Positions 33,941 through 43,393 of a stretch of 64,000 nucleotides of DNA are shown here, piece after piece (position 1 is the first letter of the stretch; every line of letters starts with the position of its first letter). The DNA is from Comamonadaceae bacterium. GTDB lineage: Bacteria > Pseudomonadota > Gammaproteobacteria > Burkholderiales > Burkholderiaceae_C. A model generated the notes under the pieces. That model had not been told where the DNA came from and searched no databases. It was given only the letters and a program-made list of their open reading frames with translations. Both the position numbers and the translations under genes were made by a program. Location: NCBI GenBank assembly GCA_027488115.1, contig JAIYCG010000001.1:1-64000 (forward strand), read 5' to 3'.

Positions 33941-34522
33941 ATTGGTTAGGCGGGAAAGGTAGTGGGAGATGGCTTTGAGGTCCTCGTCTGAGATGCCATA
34001 AAGGGAGGCGATCATGGTGGGGTCTCGGCCGACTGCTTGGTTGGCTTTCATGGCACGCATGGTGTGAAGCAAATAGTCTTCACGTTGGCCGGCCAGTCTG
34101 GGCATTTGTTCTCTGCCTTCGTAGGTAGGGAGGTGGCAGATGCCGCAGCGCATTTCTTTAGAAAGCGTTTCGCCTTTGCTGTGCAAGTCTGCTTGCTTTT
34201 GCGCGGGAGGCTTTGCAATTTTCAAACTTGAATAGTAGGTGGCCAACTCGGTGAGTTCAGTGTCTGGCACATTGTCTAAGACGCCCTTCATTTGAGGGAT
34301 GTCGCGCATGCCTTCCCGAATGAGCACCAATTGGTTTTCAATGAAAACCTTGGGTTGACCCGCAATGGATGGCATGTCCTTAAGAACGGCATTGCCATTG
34401 GGCCCATGGCACGCATTGCACATGTTAGCCCGGGCAGGGGGTTTTTGTGCGGCAGAAAAAAGGGGGGCCAAAATGGCCACCCCTAGGAAGGCCATGGCCC
34501 TCCATTTGGAACTTAAAGTCAT
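33938..34522 (-). CDS. Diheme cytochrome c, c4-like
   Basis: The 194-residue exported protein has a signal peptide (cleavage near FSAAQ) and two heme c motifs, CNACH near residue 35 and CGICH near 127. Methionine ligands are likely in the segments following each. Two cytochrome domains of similar length fit the c4 class. It lies two bases after the PQQ-type dehydrogenase gene, so it is the likely electron acceptor of that enzyme in the periplasm. Confidence 0.88.
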   Translation of the reverse strand: MTLSSKWRAMAFLGVAILAPLFSAAQKPPARANMCNACHGPNGNAVLKDMPSIAGQPKVFIENQLVLIREGMRDIPQMKGVLDNVPDTELTELATYYSSLKIAKPPAQKQADLHSKGETLSKEMRCGICHLPTYEGREQMPRLAGQREDYLLHTMRAMKANQAVGRDPTMIASLYGISDEDLKAISHYLSRLTN

Positions 34523-34524
34523 TG

Positions 34525-35709
34525 TTACTTGCTGTAAGACACGCGGTAGATCACGCCCATTTGCTCGTCAGAAACCAGCATGGCGCCATCGTTCATTTGG
34601 TGCATGTAAGCAGGACGTCCCCACCAGCTTTGATCAGCTTCGTTGGCGAAGCCCGTCATGAAGGGCTCTACTTTGGCGTTTTTGCCATCGGCATCAGCGC
34701 GAACAATGACCACGTCGTGACCAATTTTCTTGGTGCGGTTCCATGAACCTTTGCGTGCGTTAAATAGCACGTTGCGGTATTCAGCGGGGAACATGTTGCC
34801 TGTGTAAAACGTCACACCCATGGTGGCAGCGTGAGGGCCCATTAAAGCAACTGGTTGCTCAATACCAGCACATGGCATAGGACGCTTGACATCGGGGTCG
34901 GGCAGATTGCCTTGATGGCAGCTTGGGAAACCATAATGGCCACCCACCTTCAGACGGTGCATGGTGTCGTTCGGGGTGTCATCGCCCAACCAGTCACGGC
35001 CGTGATTGCTGAACCACAATTCCTTGGTGACGGGGTGCCAGTCAAATCCCACGCTGTTGCGAACACCGCGCGCTAAGACTTCCATACCAGAGCCATCAGG
35101 GTTGTAACGGCGAATTTGTGCATATTCGGCACTGGGTGGCTCACAAATATTGCAAGGTGCACCAAAGGGAACATACAGTTTGCCATCGGGACCAAAAGCG
35201 ATGTACTTCCAGTTGTGGTGTTTTTCGGGTGGCAAATTGAATTTGGCTGTGAGGTCCACGGGTGCCACATTGGGGTTCTTGTCGATGCCATCAAAGCGCA
35301 ATACTTTGTCAACGGACATGACATACAAAGCACCATCTTTGTAAGCCACGGTGGGTTGATCAAGCTTGTCAATCACAACGCGCGAAGTGCGAGTGGTGCC
35401 ATTGTCTGTAATTTCATATACACGGCCCAAGGGGCGTGTACCCACATAGTATTTTCCGCCATCGCCTTGTGCAATGACTCGGCTACCAGGGACGCTGTCT
35501 GCCCATACTTCAACTTTGAAGCCTGGTGGTAATTTGATTTTTTCAAGAGGTACATCTGCTGCTTTGGTGGCAGTGAGTTTGCCGGCCAAAGGCGCTAAGG
35601 TAGAGTTGGCCATGTCGCCAGACATGCCTTGTTTCCAAGCTGGGGGTGGCGCTGCAGCAGGGGTTTGAGCATGGGCTGCTAATGCGCCTAAAGTTAATGA
35701 GACAACCAT
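34525..35709 (-). CDS. PQQ-dependent sugar/sorbosone dehydrogenase-like protein
   Basis: The 394-residue beta-propeller protein resembles soluble aldose/sorbosone dehydrogenases: HHNWKYIAFGPDGKLYVPFG, RGVRNSVGFDWHPVTKELWFSNHGRDWLGDD and GGHYGFPSCHQG. A signal-like segment MVVSLTLGALAAHAQ lacks the usual basic residues at its start. Eight codons upstream an ATG reads MHQFK, then a TAA stop, then LG before the present start, as if a nonsense change split the leader. Cytochrome c follows downstream. The quinone cofactor and substrate are family inference. Confidence 0.8.
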   Translation of the reverse strand: MVVSLTLGALAAHAQTPAAAPPPAWKQGMSGDMANSTLAPLAGKLTATKAADVPLEKIKLPPGFKVEVWADSVPGSRVIAQGDGGKYYVGTRPLGRVYEITDNGTTRTSRVVIDKLDQPTVAYKDGALYVMSVDKVLRFDGIDKNPNVAPVDLTAKFNLPPEKHHNWKYIAFGPDGKLYVPFGAPCNICEPPSAEYAQIRRYNPDGSGMEVLARGVRNSVGFDWHPVTKELWFSNHGRDWLGDDTPNDTMHRLKVGGHYGFPSCHQGNLPDPDVKRPMPCAGIEQPVALMGPHAATMGVTFYTGNMFPAEYRNVLFNARKGSWNRTKKIGHDVVIVRADADGKNAKVEPFMTGFANEADQSWWGRPAYMHQMNDGAMLVSDEQMGVIYRVSYSK

Positions 35710-35920
35710 GCCAAGTTACTTGAATTGATGCATCGACAAATATTTCACAGGAGACTCCAATTTTTTATTGAGCCTCGAATTTACTCAATTCAATGCATGT
35801 CAGATTGAGTAGCTTGAACACTTGACTTTGAAGAAGGGATATTGAAGTGACAGTTTGGGTAAACCCTTAAATTTCAAACTCTTCTAAAACGATTTTGCGT
35901 ACAAATGGCATGGAGGCAAG

Positions 35921-38026
35921 TTACAAATTCAGTTTGGTTGAAATTCCAATTACCCAATTGCGGGGAAGCAAAGGTTCAAAATATTGCCGACCTGCCTGGT
36001 TGATGATGACAGAACTCACCGCTTTTTTGTCAGTGAGATTGTCTACGCCCAAGTAGGCTTCAAAGTTTGCCTGGCCCCAAGCAAAACCTTGTTTAAGCTT
36101 TGCGTTGATCAGGCCATAACCAGGTGCTGCACCAGAGGCGTCGTTCAAGTCGTTGGCCCAAAGACCAGAGCGAGCCACCCAATCTAGGCTAGCAGTTTTG
36201 CCTTGCAATGGTTTTTTACTGGCGTTTTGAAAACCATATTCAGCCCAAGATAGGGAGGTGAACAATTGTTTTTGCGGAATCCCTGGCAAAGATTTCCCAG
36301 CCAAGGCTGTGCCGCTTGCATATTCAGCGCTCATCACGGTTGCAGTCAGTTGTGTGCGCCAATTTGAGTTGAGTGCATGACGTGCAGAAAACTCTAGGCC
36401 TTCACGCAATGTCTCAGAAGCATTGGTAAATGCAGTGCGCCCACCTACTGACAAACTGGTCACAATTTCGTTGTCTGTTTTGATGCGAAATACAGCAGCA
36501 TCAAAGCGCGTGCTTGGCGAAGGCGTCCATTTGCTACCCAATTCAAGGTGCTGACTGCGTGAAGGCACTAAATTGGCATTGAACAATCCCACCACAGCGT
36601 TGCCTGATTTGGTATACACCGACTCTGAAAGTGTGGGTGTTTCAAATCCTTTGCCTTGATTCACATAAAGGTTCAACTTGTCATTGACATGCCAGGTGGC
36701 ACCTACGACGGGATTGGCCGCTTGGTAGTTCACAGAGCCCGAACCATTGACACCATCTGTCAGGTAATCGTCTTTGCTTTTAAGTTGAACATTGCTTTGC
36801 CGCACACCTGTTACAAAAGTCCAATCGTTCACGACGCGCCAGTTGGCCTGAGCAAAGTAATCGCGGTTGGTGCTTTCGTTCAATTCTTTGCGGTTAATGC
36901 TGCCAGTTTTTTGACCGGCAGCAGCAGGGCCACCTTGCCGGTTTTCACCAGCGTAGTCTTGGTCAAATCCGGCTACCCAATCAACGGATTTACCATGAGA
37001 TAAATTGTGTTTGCCTTGAATTTGCAAACCCAGACCTTGAAACTCTCTTTCAAGCCCCACCCAAGAACCTGCAGTGGCTGAGGCTGCTTGGTATTGCAAA
37101 TTATCCCGATTGCCGCCATAGATTCGGGCCTGAATGCGAGTGTCCTTGTCTAGCTTGTGCTCTAGCACGGCACCGGCTTGCTCTTGATTCACTGTTTTAC
37201 GGGTGTCGTTGGCCAAGGCGAAATTGCCAGCCTGTTTGGGGTTGGTCAAAAACTGTGCTGCGGTTAAACCAAGCGGATCTTTGGCAAAAGGCATGCGAAA
37301 CACAATGGCAATCAATTTCAAGCGGGTGTCTGCGCTAAGGTCAACCGTGGTCACACTGTTCAGTTGCTCTCTTTTGGCCTGGCTGTTGTCGCGGTAGCCT
37401 TGAATGTTGAAAGTGCTGTAGTCGGCCACAAAACCCACGTTGCCCATGCGCTGGCTAAATTGCCAATCGTTGCGCTCTAGACCATAGCTGCCTTTGAAAA
37501 CTTGCGCTTGCGCAGTGGGTGTCAGTTCGGCTTCGCGCGTGAACACCTGAATGACACCACCAGCAGAATTGCCATAGAGCTGTGCCAAGGGGCCCGTTAA
37601 AACTTCGATTTTTTCGGCAGAGGTCAGGCTGACAGTGGAGGCTTGTCCTTGGCCATCGGGTGTGGTGGCGGGTATGCCATCTGTGATGAGTCTGAAGCCT
37701 CGCAAGCCAAATGCGGATCTGGCACCGAACCCTCTGATTGATATCTGCACATCTTGTGCGTAGTTGTTTCGATTGAAGGCAACCACACCAGGTGCTCTGG
37801 CCAACACGTCTGATAAGTTGACTTGCGGCCCGCTGCTGCGAATCGTTTCTGCATCGATGGTGTAGATGGACGTGGGAGCGTCAAATTGGCGTTGGGTTAG
37901 GCGGCCGCTTTGGACCAAGACTTCATCCGTTGCCTGATTAGGTTGATTGGTTTGAGCATATGCACAAGTGATGCTCAAACTTGAGAGCAAGGCCATGTGC
38001 CAGGCGAATATTTTGCCGTAAGTCAT
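35921..38026 (-). CDS. TonB-dependent outer-membrane receptor
   Basis: About 701 residues. The signal peptide ends near ITCAYAQ. A TonB-box-like DEVLVQSG follows, then the plug with RAPGVVAFNRNNYAQDVQISIRGFG and EVLTGP, and the barrel to the C-terminus (PLLPRNWVIGISTKLNL). The start at 38026 leaves out 57 upstream codons that are not family-like and overlap the divergent gene. The ligand is unknown; the neighbouring PQQ dehydrogenase raises the possibility of PQQ or a metal complex. No Fur box or riboswitch was recognised. Confidence 0.88.
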   Translation of the reverse strand: MTYGKIFAWHMALLSSLSITCAYAQTNQPNQATDEVLVQSGRLTQRQFDAPTSIYTIDAETIRSSGPQVNLSDVLARAPGVVAFNRNNYAQDVQISIRGFGARSAFGLRGFRLITDGIPATTPDGQGQASTVSLTSAEKIEVLTGPLAQLYGNSAGGVIQVFTREAELTPTAQAQVFKGSYGLERNDWQFSQRMGNVGFVADYSTFNIQGYRDNSQAKREQLNSVTTVDLSADTRLKLIAIVFRMPFAKDPLGLTAAQFLTNPKQAGNFALANDTRKTVNQEQAGAVLEHKLDKDTRIQARIYGGNRDNLQYQAASATAGSWVGLEREFQGLGLQIQGKHNLSHGKSVDWVAGFDQDYAGENRQGGPAAAGQKTGSINRKELNESTNRDYFAQANWRVVNDWTFVTGVRQSNVQLKSKDDYLTDGVNGSGSVNYQAANPVVGATWHVNDKLNLYVNQGKGFETPTLSESVYTKSGNAVVGLFNANLVPSRSQHLELGSKWTPSPSTRFDAAVFRIKTDNEIVTSLSVGGRTAFTNASETLREGLEFSARHALNSNWRTQLTATVMSAEYASGTALAGKSLPGIPQKQLFTSLSWAEYGFQNASKKPLQGKTASLDWVARSGLWANDLNDASGAAPGYGLINAKLKQGFAWGQANFEAYLGVDNLTDKKAVSSVIINQAGRQYFEPLLPRNWVIGISTKLNL

Positions 38027-38179
38027 TGAAGCTTTAGATGAAGTTATGGTTTGAGGGCTTTTTAGATCAGCATGAAGATTTGCTATCTTTGTACGATCAT
38101 CATAGATAGAAAGTTTCCTTGCAAAATGGGGGTTTTCCGATTCAACAGCGCATGAGTGAATTGCGCTCACAATGAACCT

Positions 38180-40078
38180 ATGAAACAAGCACACCAACCT
38201 GGGGCATGGCCCTCGCCCTTGTCAGCATCTTTATTGGCCCAAGCGGGCAGCAGTGTCATGTGGTCTCAACCCATGGGCGACGACCTTTGGTGGGATGAAG
38301 TGCGGCCCAGTGAAGGAGGGCGCACGCTGGTGGTGAGTCGTCAACTGGGCGATATTTTGAAGGCCCCATGGAGCGCCAAAAGTCAGGTGCACGAATACGG
38401 GGGCATCAGCTGGCTTGGGCTGGTGCGCAATGGTCAAGCCCTGTTGGCGTTTGTGAGCAAAGCCGATCAGCGAATTTACATCACTGAACCCATGGGCGAG
38501 CCAAGGCCCTTAAGTCCTGAATCGCCTTCTGGGCAAAGCCATCGTTACATTGAGATGATTTCGGTGGAAGATGAAATTTGGTGCATTCGCGAAGTGCACA
38601 CTCAAGGCCGAGTTGAGCGTGATTTGGTCGCGTTGAGCGTGAATCTTCATGGCGTTGGGTCATTGCGCACATTGGAACAGTCCTCTCACTTTTATGCTCA
38701 TCCCAGAATTTCTGCAGATGGTCGATATTTGGCTTGGATTGCTTGGGAGCACCCGCAAATGCCATGGGATGGCACTGAGCTTCGTGTGGCTGAGGTGTCT
38801 AACGGCCAATTGAGCAATGTACGTGCCTTAGCGGGCAACGTTGAGACTTCGTGTTTGTCACCCGAGTGGGGGCCTCACAACGAGCTTTATTTCATCTCTG
38901 ACAAGAGTGGTTGGTGGAATCTTTGGCAAGCCGATTTGGCGGGCAAATTGAGGCATGTCATTGAAGAGACCAGTGAGTGGGGTTTCCCGCTTTGGCAGTT
39001 GGGCATGAGGGCTTTGTCGGTTTTGCCTGATGGGCAGTTGCTTTCGGTGCACGGTCCTGTGGACGCAAGAAAAATTGTGAAGGTGAACCCACAGACGCTC
39101 GCTATGCAAAACTTGGCGTCTGATCTGACAGATTTCAAACCATCCCTGAGTGTTTCTAATGCCAAAGCGTATGCTGTAGGTGCGAGTGGCAAAGTGGTTT
39201 CGCAATTGATTGAAATTGATTTGTTGAGTTGGCAGGTGTGTGATGTGGTGACTTCAATGGAGTCGCCCGTTGATGCCAGTTACTTTCCTAAACCACACGA
39301 AATCAGTGCCGTGCGTTCAGACGGCCGAGAGGTATTTGCCATTTTGCATTCGGCACACCATCCTGATTTTGAGCCTTCCGAAAAACCACCCTTGATGGTG
39401 GTGGTGCATGGCGGACCTACGGCCAACTCCTCGGCCACGCTTTCGATGAAGTACGCTTACTTTACATCTCGCGGCATTTCTGTGGTCGATGTGAACTATG
39501 GCGGATCGACGGGTTATGGCCGGCAGTATCGCAATTTGCTTCGCGGGCAATGGGGTGTGGTCGATTGTGAGGATGTTTTGGCCGTGGTTGAGTCGCTCAT
39601 TGCAAAGGGCACTTGTGCTGCCGATAAGGTGGTCATTCGGGGGGGCAGTGCAGGCGGCTTTACGGTATTGAATGCCTTGGTGAACAGCAAACGCTTTGCT
39701 GCAGGAGCTTCCTACTATGGCGTGGCTGATTGCACCACGCTGGCTACTGACACTCACGACTTTGAGTCGCGATACCTTGACACCATGATTGGCGCTTTTC
39801 CTGCTGAAAAAGATTTGTACATTGCGCGCTCTCCCATCACGCATGTGAACCAATTGAGTTCACCCTTGGTATTGTTTCAAGGCCTAGATGACAAAGTGGT
39901 ACCACCTTCTCAATCAGAAGCCTTTCGGGATGCGTGTGCGGCCAAAGGCCTGAAGCATGCCTATGTGGCTTATGAAGGCGAGGGGCATGGATTCAGGCAG
40001 GCCTCGACCATTGTGTCTTCACTCGAAACTGAGCTGAAGTTTTACGGCGAGGTGCTGGGTTTTGAACCGCAGATGTAA
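38180..40078 (+). CDS. S9-family prolyl oligopeptidase-like peptidase
   Basis: About 632 residues: an N-terminal beta-propeller (WD-like segments such as RISADGRYLAWIAWEHP) and a C-terminal alpha/beta hydrolase peptidase domain. Catalytic Ser is in RGGSAGGFT, Asp in GLDDKVVPP and His in YEGEGHGF. HGGPT forms the oxyanion region. No signal peptide was seen, so it is probably a cytoplasmic acylaminoacyl- or dipeptidyl-peptidase. It is divergent from the TonB receptor. Confidence 0.9.
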   Translation: MKQAHQPGAWPSPLSASLLAQAGSSVMWSQPMGDDLWWDEVRPSEGGRTLVVSRQLGDILKAPWSAKSQVHEYGGISWLGLVRNGQALLAFVSKADQRIYITEPMGEPRPLSPESPSGQSHRYIEMISVEDEIWCIREVHTQGRVERDLVALSVNLHGVGSLRTLEQSSHFYAHPRISADGRYLAWIAWEHPQMPWDGTELRVAEVSNGQLSNVRALAGNVETSCLSPEWGPHNELYFISDKSGWWNLWQADLAGKLRHVIEETSEWGFPLWQLGMRALSVLPDGQLLSVHGPVDARKIVKVNPQTLAMQNLASDLTDFKPSLSVSNAKAYAVGASGKVVSQLIEIDLLSWQVCDVVTSMESPVDASYFPKPHEISAVRSDGREVFAILHSAHHPDFEPSEKPPLMVVVHGGPTANSSATLSMKYAYFTSRGISVVDVNYGGSTGYGRQYRNLLRGQWGVVDCEDVLAVVESLIAKGTCAADKVVIRGGSAGGFTVLNALVNSKRFAAGASYYGVADCTTLATDTHDFESRYLDTMIGAFPAEKDLYIARSPITHVNQLSSPLVLFQGLDDKVVPPSQSEAFRDACAAKGLKHAYVAYEGEGHGFRQASTIVSSLETELKFYGEVLGFEPQM

Positions 40079-40095
40079 GTCTGTGCTTTTAGGGG

Positions 40096-40473
40096 CTATT
40101 CAATTTCTTTGACATCGACGACAAAGTAATCGGTGTCACCAAAGCAGGAGGAAGGCAGCCCTTTGTGTTGCTCGTAATTCAGGGTGACTCGCTTGCCTGC
40201 TGCAGCACTTACTTTTTGAGCAATGGCTTCATCGCGAACCGTGAAGAGGAATTTCTCGGGGGCGGCGCCAGGCATAGCCACCAAAGAAAGTTCGCCCTCC
40301 CATGTTTTGCAAATCCAACCTTTGTAAGAGACTTTTTGTAAAAAGCCTGCGCGTTCGCCGCTTGAATAACTCCAGTTGAGTACGATGTAGACGTAGAGAC
40401 TGAACAAGGCAATGGCACTCGCCAACAGGAGGGTGAGTGATTTGAGTACTTTGGTGGCGTTGAATGTGGTCAT
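40096..40473 (-). CDS. Conserved hypothetical membrane-anchored protein
   Basis: The 125-residue protein has one N-terminal membrane helix (about residues 13-33) and a soluble domain with two cysteines (GWICKTW, PSSCFGD). A match to a named family could not be made with certainty. It ends 18 bases from the S9 peptidase stop, convergent with it. Confidence 0.65.
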   Translation of the reverse strand: MTTFNATKVLKSLTLLLASAIALFSLYVYIVLNWSYSSGERAGFLQKVSYKGWICKTWEGELSLVAMPGAAPEKFLFTVRDEAIAQKVSAAAGKRVTLNYEQHKGLPSSCFGDTDYFVVDVKEIE

Positions 40474-40515
40474 GTCTTCATTCTAGATTAGGAATCTTTG
40501 AGTTCCAATGTCAAA

Positions 40516-41913
40516 TCAATAGGTGAGTTCTAAGACAGTGGTGTGTCCTTGTGCCGCTGGCCAAGTGAGGCCAATCAATTTCTCACCGTTGAACTCAGCT
40601 GAAATGCTGCGTTGAAGGGACTCTGGAAGGCGAAGTCTGACATTGGAGTTGCCGGCGCCAGTGCCTTTGGTGATGCCGGGCAGCTCTGATTTCCCATCAA
40701 ACCACAGGGTGTCTCGGTCGGCATCGAAGTAACCCCTTGGGCGAGTCAATGTGACAACTGCCTGTGCAGCCTTGTCTGCATCGGCCATGCGTTCGGGACG
40801 CATGTGAATGATTTGGCTTGAACGGGCGAAGGGGCTTCGGTAAAAGTGCGTCGTGGCATAGCCTTGTGCACTTACAACAAATTCGTAACGTGCTGTGGAT
40901 TGACCTTGAAATGGTCCCCAGGTTCCCTCTTCTGTGATGGTCTTTTGGTGCACGGCATTCCCCATGCGCCTGCCAGTGAGGGCATCAATTTCAAAGACCT
41001 CGATTGAAGCGCCTTTGAGAGCTAGGTTGTTGACATAATTTCCGCTGTTCGGATTGATTGGATCTTGACCCAAGCCAAAGACCTTGCCATTCAGGCGCAC
41101 TTGTTTTTCTTCAACGATGTTGTGAATTGGTTTTTGACCCGTTAGAAATTGGTAAGTGGCATTAAACGATGCTTGCGAGAAAGACGTTTCGCGGTGGTCA
41201 ATTCGCGGTATGACCACGTTGTTAGCGCCCTTGAGTTCAGGACCATCAAAGCCAACCAAAGTAGCGCGGCCTTTCATGCCGATCCAAAGGCCATCTGGCT
41301 GGGCAAATTTATCGTTGTTGTCTGAGCGAATGGTCATCCATTTTGTGGGGCCACAAACTTCATCGCCTTTTTCATTTTTGGGGGCGTTCAGTTGTTTCAG
41401 AAATGGGCCTGCGCCAGAAAACTCGCTGGCATCGTTTAATCCTGGAACAGCTTGAACACCATGATTTGTACCGCCACCGATGACAGCATGGCTGACGGTT
41501 TGCGTACCACCACCGTTGCAAATGTAGTTGCGAATGGCGTTTCCACCGCGAGAATTGCCAATGAGCAACACTCGTTTTGCGCCTGTTTTTTGAAGAATAG
41601 CGTCAACTTCTGACTTTAAAAAATTCATGTGCTCTGTGGTGGATGATCGCCCCACTTGCTCTTTGGGATCGGCATCTCGGGCCAGCGGATAGGGCACATC
41701 GATGGCATGCAATAAATGAGGACTCCAGCCATTGGACTCAAATCGCCATGTCGTGGTCTGCCAAAGCGCTGCCGAATCACCATTGCCATGAACGAAAACA
41801 ACAGGAGGCAGCTGAGTCAATTGGGAGGGCATGAGTGTGGAACAAGCTGTTAAGAGCAGAGCCGAAGCCGTGCTCAGAGTCAAGAGCCATTTGGAGGGGT
41901 AAGTTAAGTTCAT
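40516..41913 (-). CDS. Lipoprotein alpha/beta hydrolase (esterase/lipase-like)
   Basis: A lipoprotein signal with lipobox LTAC begins at ATG 41913 (465 residues); 21 upstream codons are open but not signal-like. The hydrolase region shows VFVHGNGDSAALW and the nucleophile elbow LIGNSRGGNAIR, with GGGTNHGV after it. The C-terminal half includes a carboxypeptidase-like beta module (NGKVFGLGQDPINPNSG onward). Substrate unknown; it may face the periplasm or cell surface. Repeat element I lies in the 255-base gap to the divergent MFS gene. Confidence 0.8.
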   Translation of the reverse strand: MNLTYPSKWLLTLSTASALLLTACSTLMPSQLTQLPPVVFVHGNGDSAALWQTTTWRFESNGWSPHLLHAIDVPYPLARDADPKEQVGRSSTTEHMNFLKSEVDAILQKTGAKRVLLIGNSRGGNAIRNYICNGGGTQTVSHAVIGGGTNHGVQAVPGLNDASEFSGAGPFLKQLNAPKNEKGDEVCGPTKWMTIRSDNNDKFAQPDGLWIGMKGRATLVGFDGPELKGANNVVIPRIDHRETSFSQASFNATYQFLTGQKPIHNIVEEKQVRLNGKVFGLGQDPINPNSGNYVNNLALKGASIEVFEIDALTGRRMGNAVHQKTITEEGTWGPFQGQSTARYEFVVSAQGYATTHFYRSPFARSSQIIHMRPERMADADKAAQAVVTLTRPRGYFDADRDTLWFDGKSELPGITKGTGAGNSNVRLRLPESLQRSISAEFNGEKLIGLTWPAAQGHTTVLELTY

Positions 41914-41974
41914 CACGGACACTGATTTAAAATCAGCCATTGTGGTGAGTTTATGTGTCAGACCGATGAGACAC

Positions 41975-42127
41975 AATAACTGGGGTCAGATCAACATTAA
42001 TTTCCAATCAAAGGGGACAAAGACTAAGGGGGGCTGAACGATTTCTGGTACTCTAGTATGAGGAAGTCCCCCTTAGTCTTTGTCCCCTTTGATTGACCAA
42101 ATTAATGTTGATCTGACCCCAATTATT
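41975..42127. repeat. Palindromic repeat element I, complete copy
   Basis: Outer arms AATAACTGGGG and CCCCAATTATT carry one mismatch. The inner stem is built on GGGGACAAAGACTAAGG and its complement. The loop reads CTGGTACTCTAGTATGAGGA. Beyond the right arm a second unit TGACCCCAA follows. It is the only complete copy located upstream of genes on both sides, and is nearly identical to element J. Confidence 0.93.
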
Positions 42128-42168
42128 TGACCCCAATGATGTGACTCTATTGATTGAGAATTGACTTG

Positions 42169-43392
42169 ATGAAAAAAACTGATTTAACGACTTTTCAAAT
42201 AGGGTGCATTTTGGGGGGTGGTGCCATCATGCTGAGCTTGGCCATGGGCATGCGGCAAAGTTTTGGATTGTTGCAACCCCACATGATTCGTGACATTGGC
42301 ATCACGGCAGCTGATTTTTCATTGGCCATAGCCTTGCAAAATATTGTTTGGGGTGCAACGCAACCCATTGTGGGAATCTGGGCGGATAAGTATGGCACTC
42401 GGCCTGTGGCACTTCTGGGTGTCCTCGTTTACATCATCGGACTGGTATTTCTAAGATTTGCCGATGCCACTTGGATGGTGACTGTCGGCATCGGTTTTTG
42501 TGTGGGCATTGCCTTGTCCTGCACAGCCTCCAACATTGCCATGAACATCACAGCCCGAACTGTGAGCGCTACCAAGCGAGGGGCCGCAATGGGCGCGGTC
42601 TCTGCCGCTGGATCACTGGGTTTGACCATTGCTTCGCCTATGACGCAGTCACTCATTACCAATTTCAACTGGCAAATGGCTGCTGTTGGGTTTTTGGGCT
42701 TGGCTTGTGTCATGCTACCCGCTGCCTTTTGGGGCAGCAAGGCCGACAAAATTGAAATTGAAGCCGTGGTGGGTCAACCGCAATCTGCCTCAGATGCCAT
42801 TACAGAGGCTTTAGGTCACAAAGGCTATCGCGTTTTGGCCATTGCCTTTTTTGTGTGTGGTTTGCAATTGGTTTTTATCACCACCCACTTGCCTGCTTAT
42901 CTTGACATCTGCGGCATGGACCCGACAGTAGGCAGCAACACACTGGCCTTGATCGGTCTGTTCAATGTCATTGGCTCTTATTTGTTTGGCTGGCTAGGCG
43001 ATCGTTATTCCAAGCGCATGCTTTTGGGCAGTATTTACATCCTTCGATCTTTGGCTCTGTACTTGTTCTTTTCTTATCCACCGTCACCCTTAAGCACGCT
43101 TGTGTTTGGCGCTGTCTTGGGCACCTTGTGGCTAGGTGTTGTGCCCTTGGTATCTGGTTTGATCATTCAATTGTTTGGCCTCAGGTTCATGGCCACGCTA
43201 TCGGGCATTGCCTTCATGAGTCACCAGGTGGGCTCTTTCTTAGGCGCTTGGGGTGGTGGCTATATTTTCAATGTGTTTGGCAACTACAACCTAGCCTGGC
43301 AGCTGGCCGTTGCAATCGGCCTGGCCGCAGGCCTGTTCCAAATGACCATGAACACTCAGCCCTCTGAAAGGATTCGCCTCCAGTCAGCGTAA
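42169..43392 (+). CDS. MFS transporter, bracketed by two repeat elements
   Basis: About 407 residues, twelve hydrophobic segments. The loop IWADKYGTRPVALLG follows the helix 2 region, and the overall pattern again resembles the monocarboxylate/OFA-like MFS group (SFGLLQPHMIRDIGI at the N-terminus). ATG 42169 is chosen; the TTG at 42154 is weaker. It lies between repeat elements I and J in direct orientation. Transported compound unknown. Confidence 0.85.
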   Translation: MKKTDLTTFQIGCILGGGAIMLSLAMGMRQSFGLLQPHMIRDIGITAADFSLAIALQNIVWGATQPIVGIWADKYGTRPVALLGVLVYIIGLVFLRFADATWMVTVGIGFCVGIALSCTASNIAMNITARTVSATKRGAAMGAVSAAGSLGLTIASPMTQSLITNFNWQMAAVGFLGLACVMLPAAFWGSKADKIEIEAVVGQPQSASDAITEALGHKGYRVLAIAFFVCGLQLVFITTHLPAYLDICGMDPTVGSNTLALIGLFNVIGSYLFGWLGDRYSKRMLLGSIYILRSLALYLFFSYPPSPLSTLVFGAVLGTLWLGVVPLVSGLIIQLFGLRFMATLSGIAFMSHQVGSFLGAWGGGYIFNVFGNYNLAWQLAVAIGLAAGLFQMTMNTQPSERIRLQSA

Positions 43393-43393
43393 A

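Noticed and set aside
38083..38109. CTATCT/AGATAG inverted repeat between the TonB receptor and S9 peptidase genes, as a regulator site
   Set aside because: The arms are only six bases with a 15-base spacer and match no known operator; it is too weak to call.
39317..39853. 178-residue minus-strand open frame inside the S9 peptidase gene
   Set aside because: It is antisense to the catalytic domain of a clear peptidase, with no family resemblance.
42154..42168. TTG start five codons upstream of the MFS ATG
   Set aside because: There is no better ribosome binding site for it and the family N-terminus is reached from ATG 42169.
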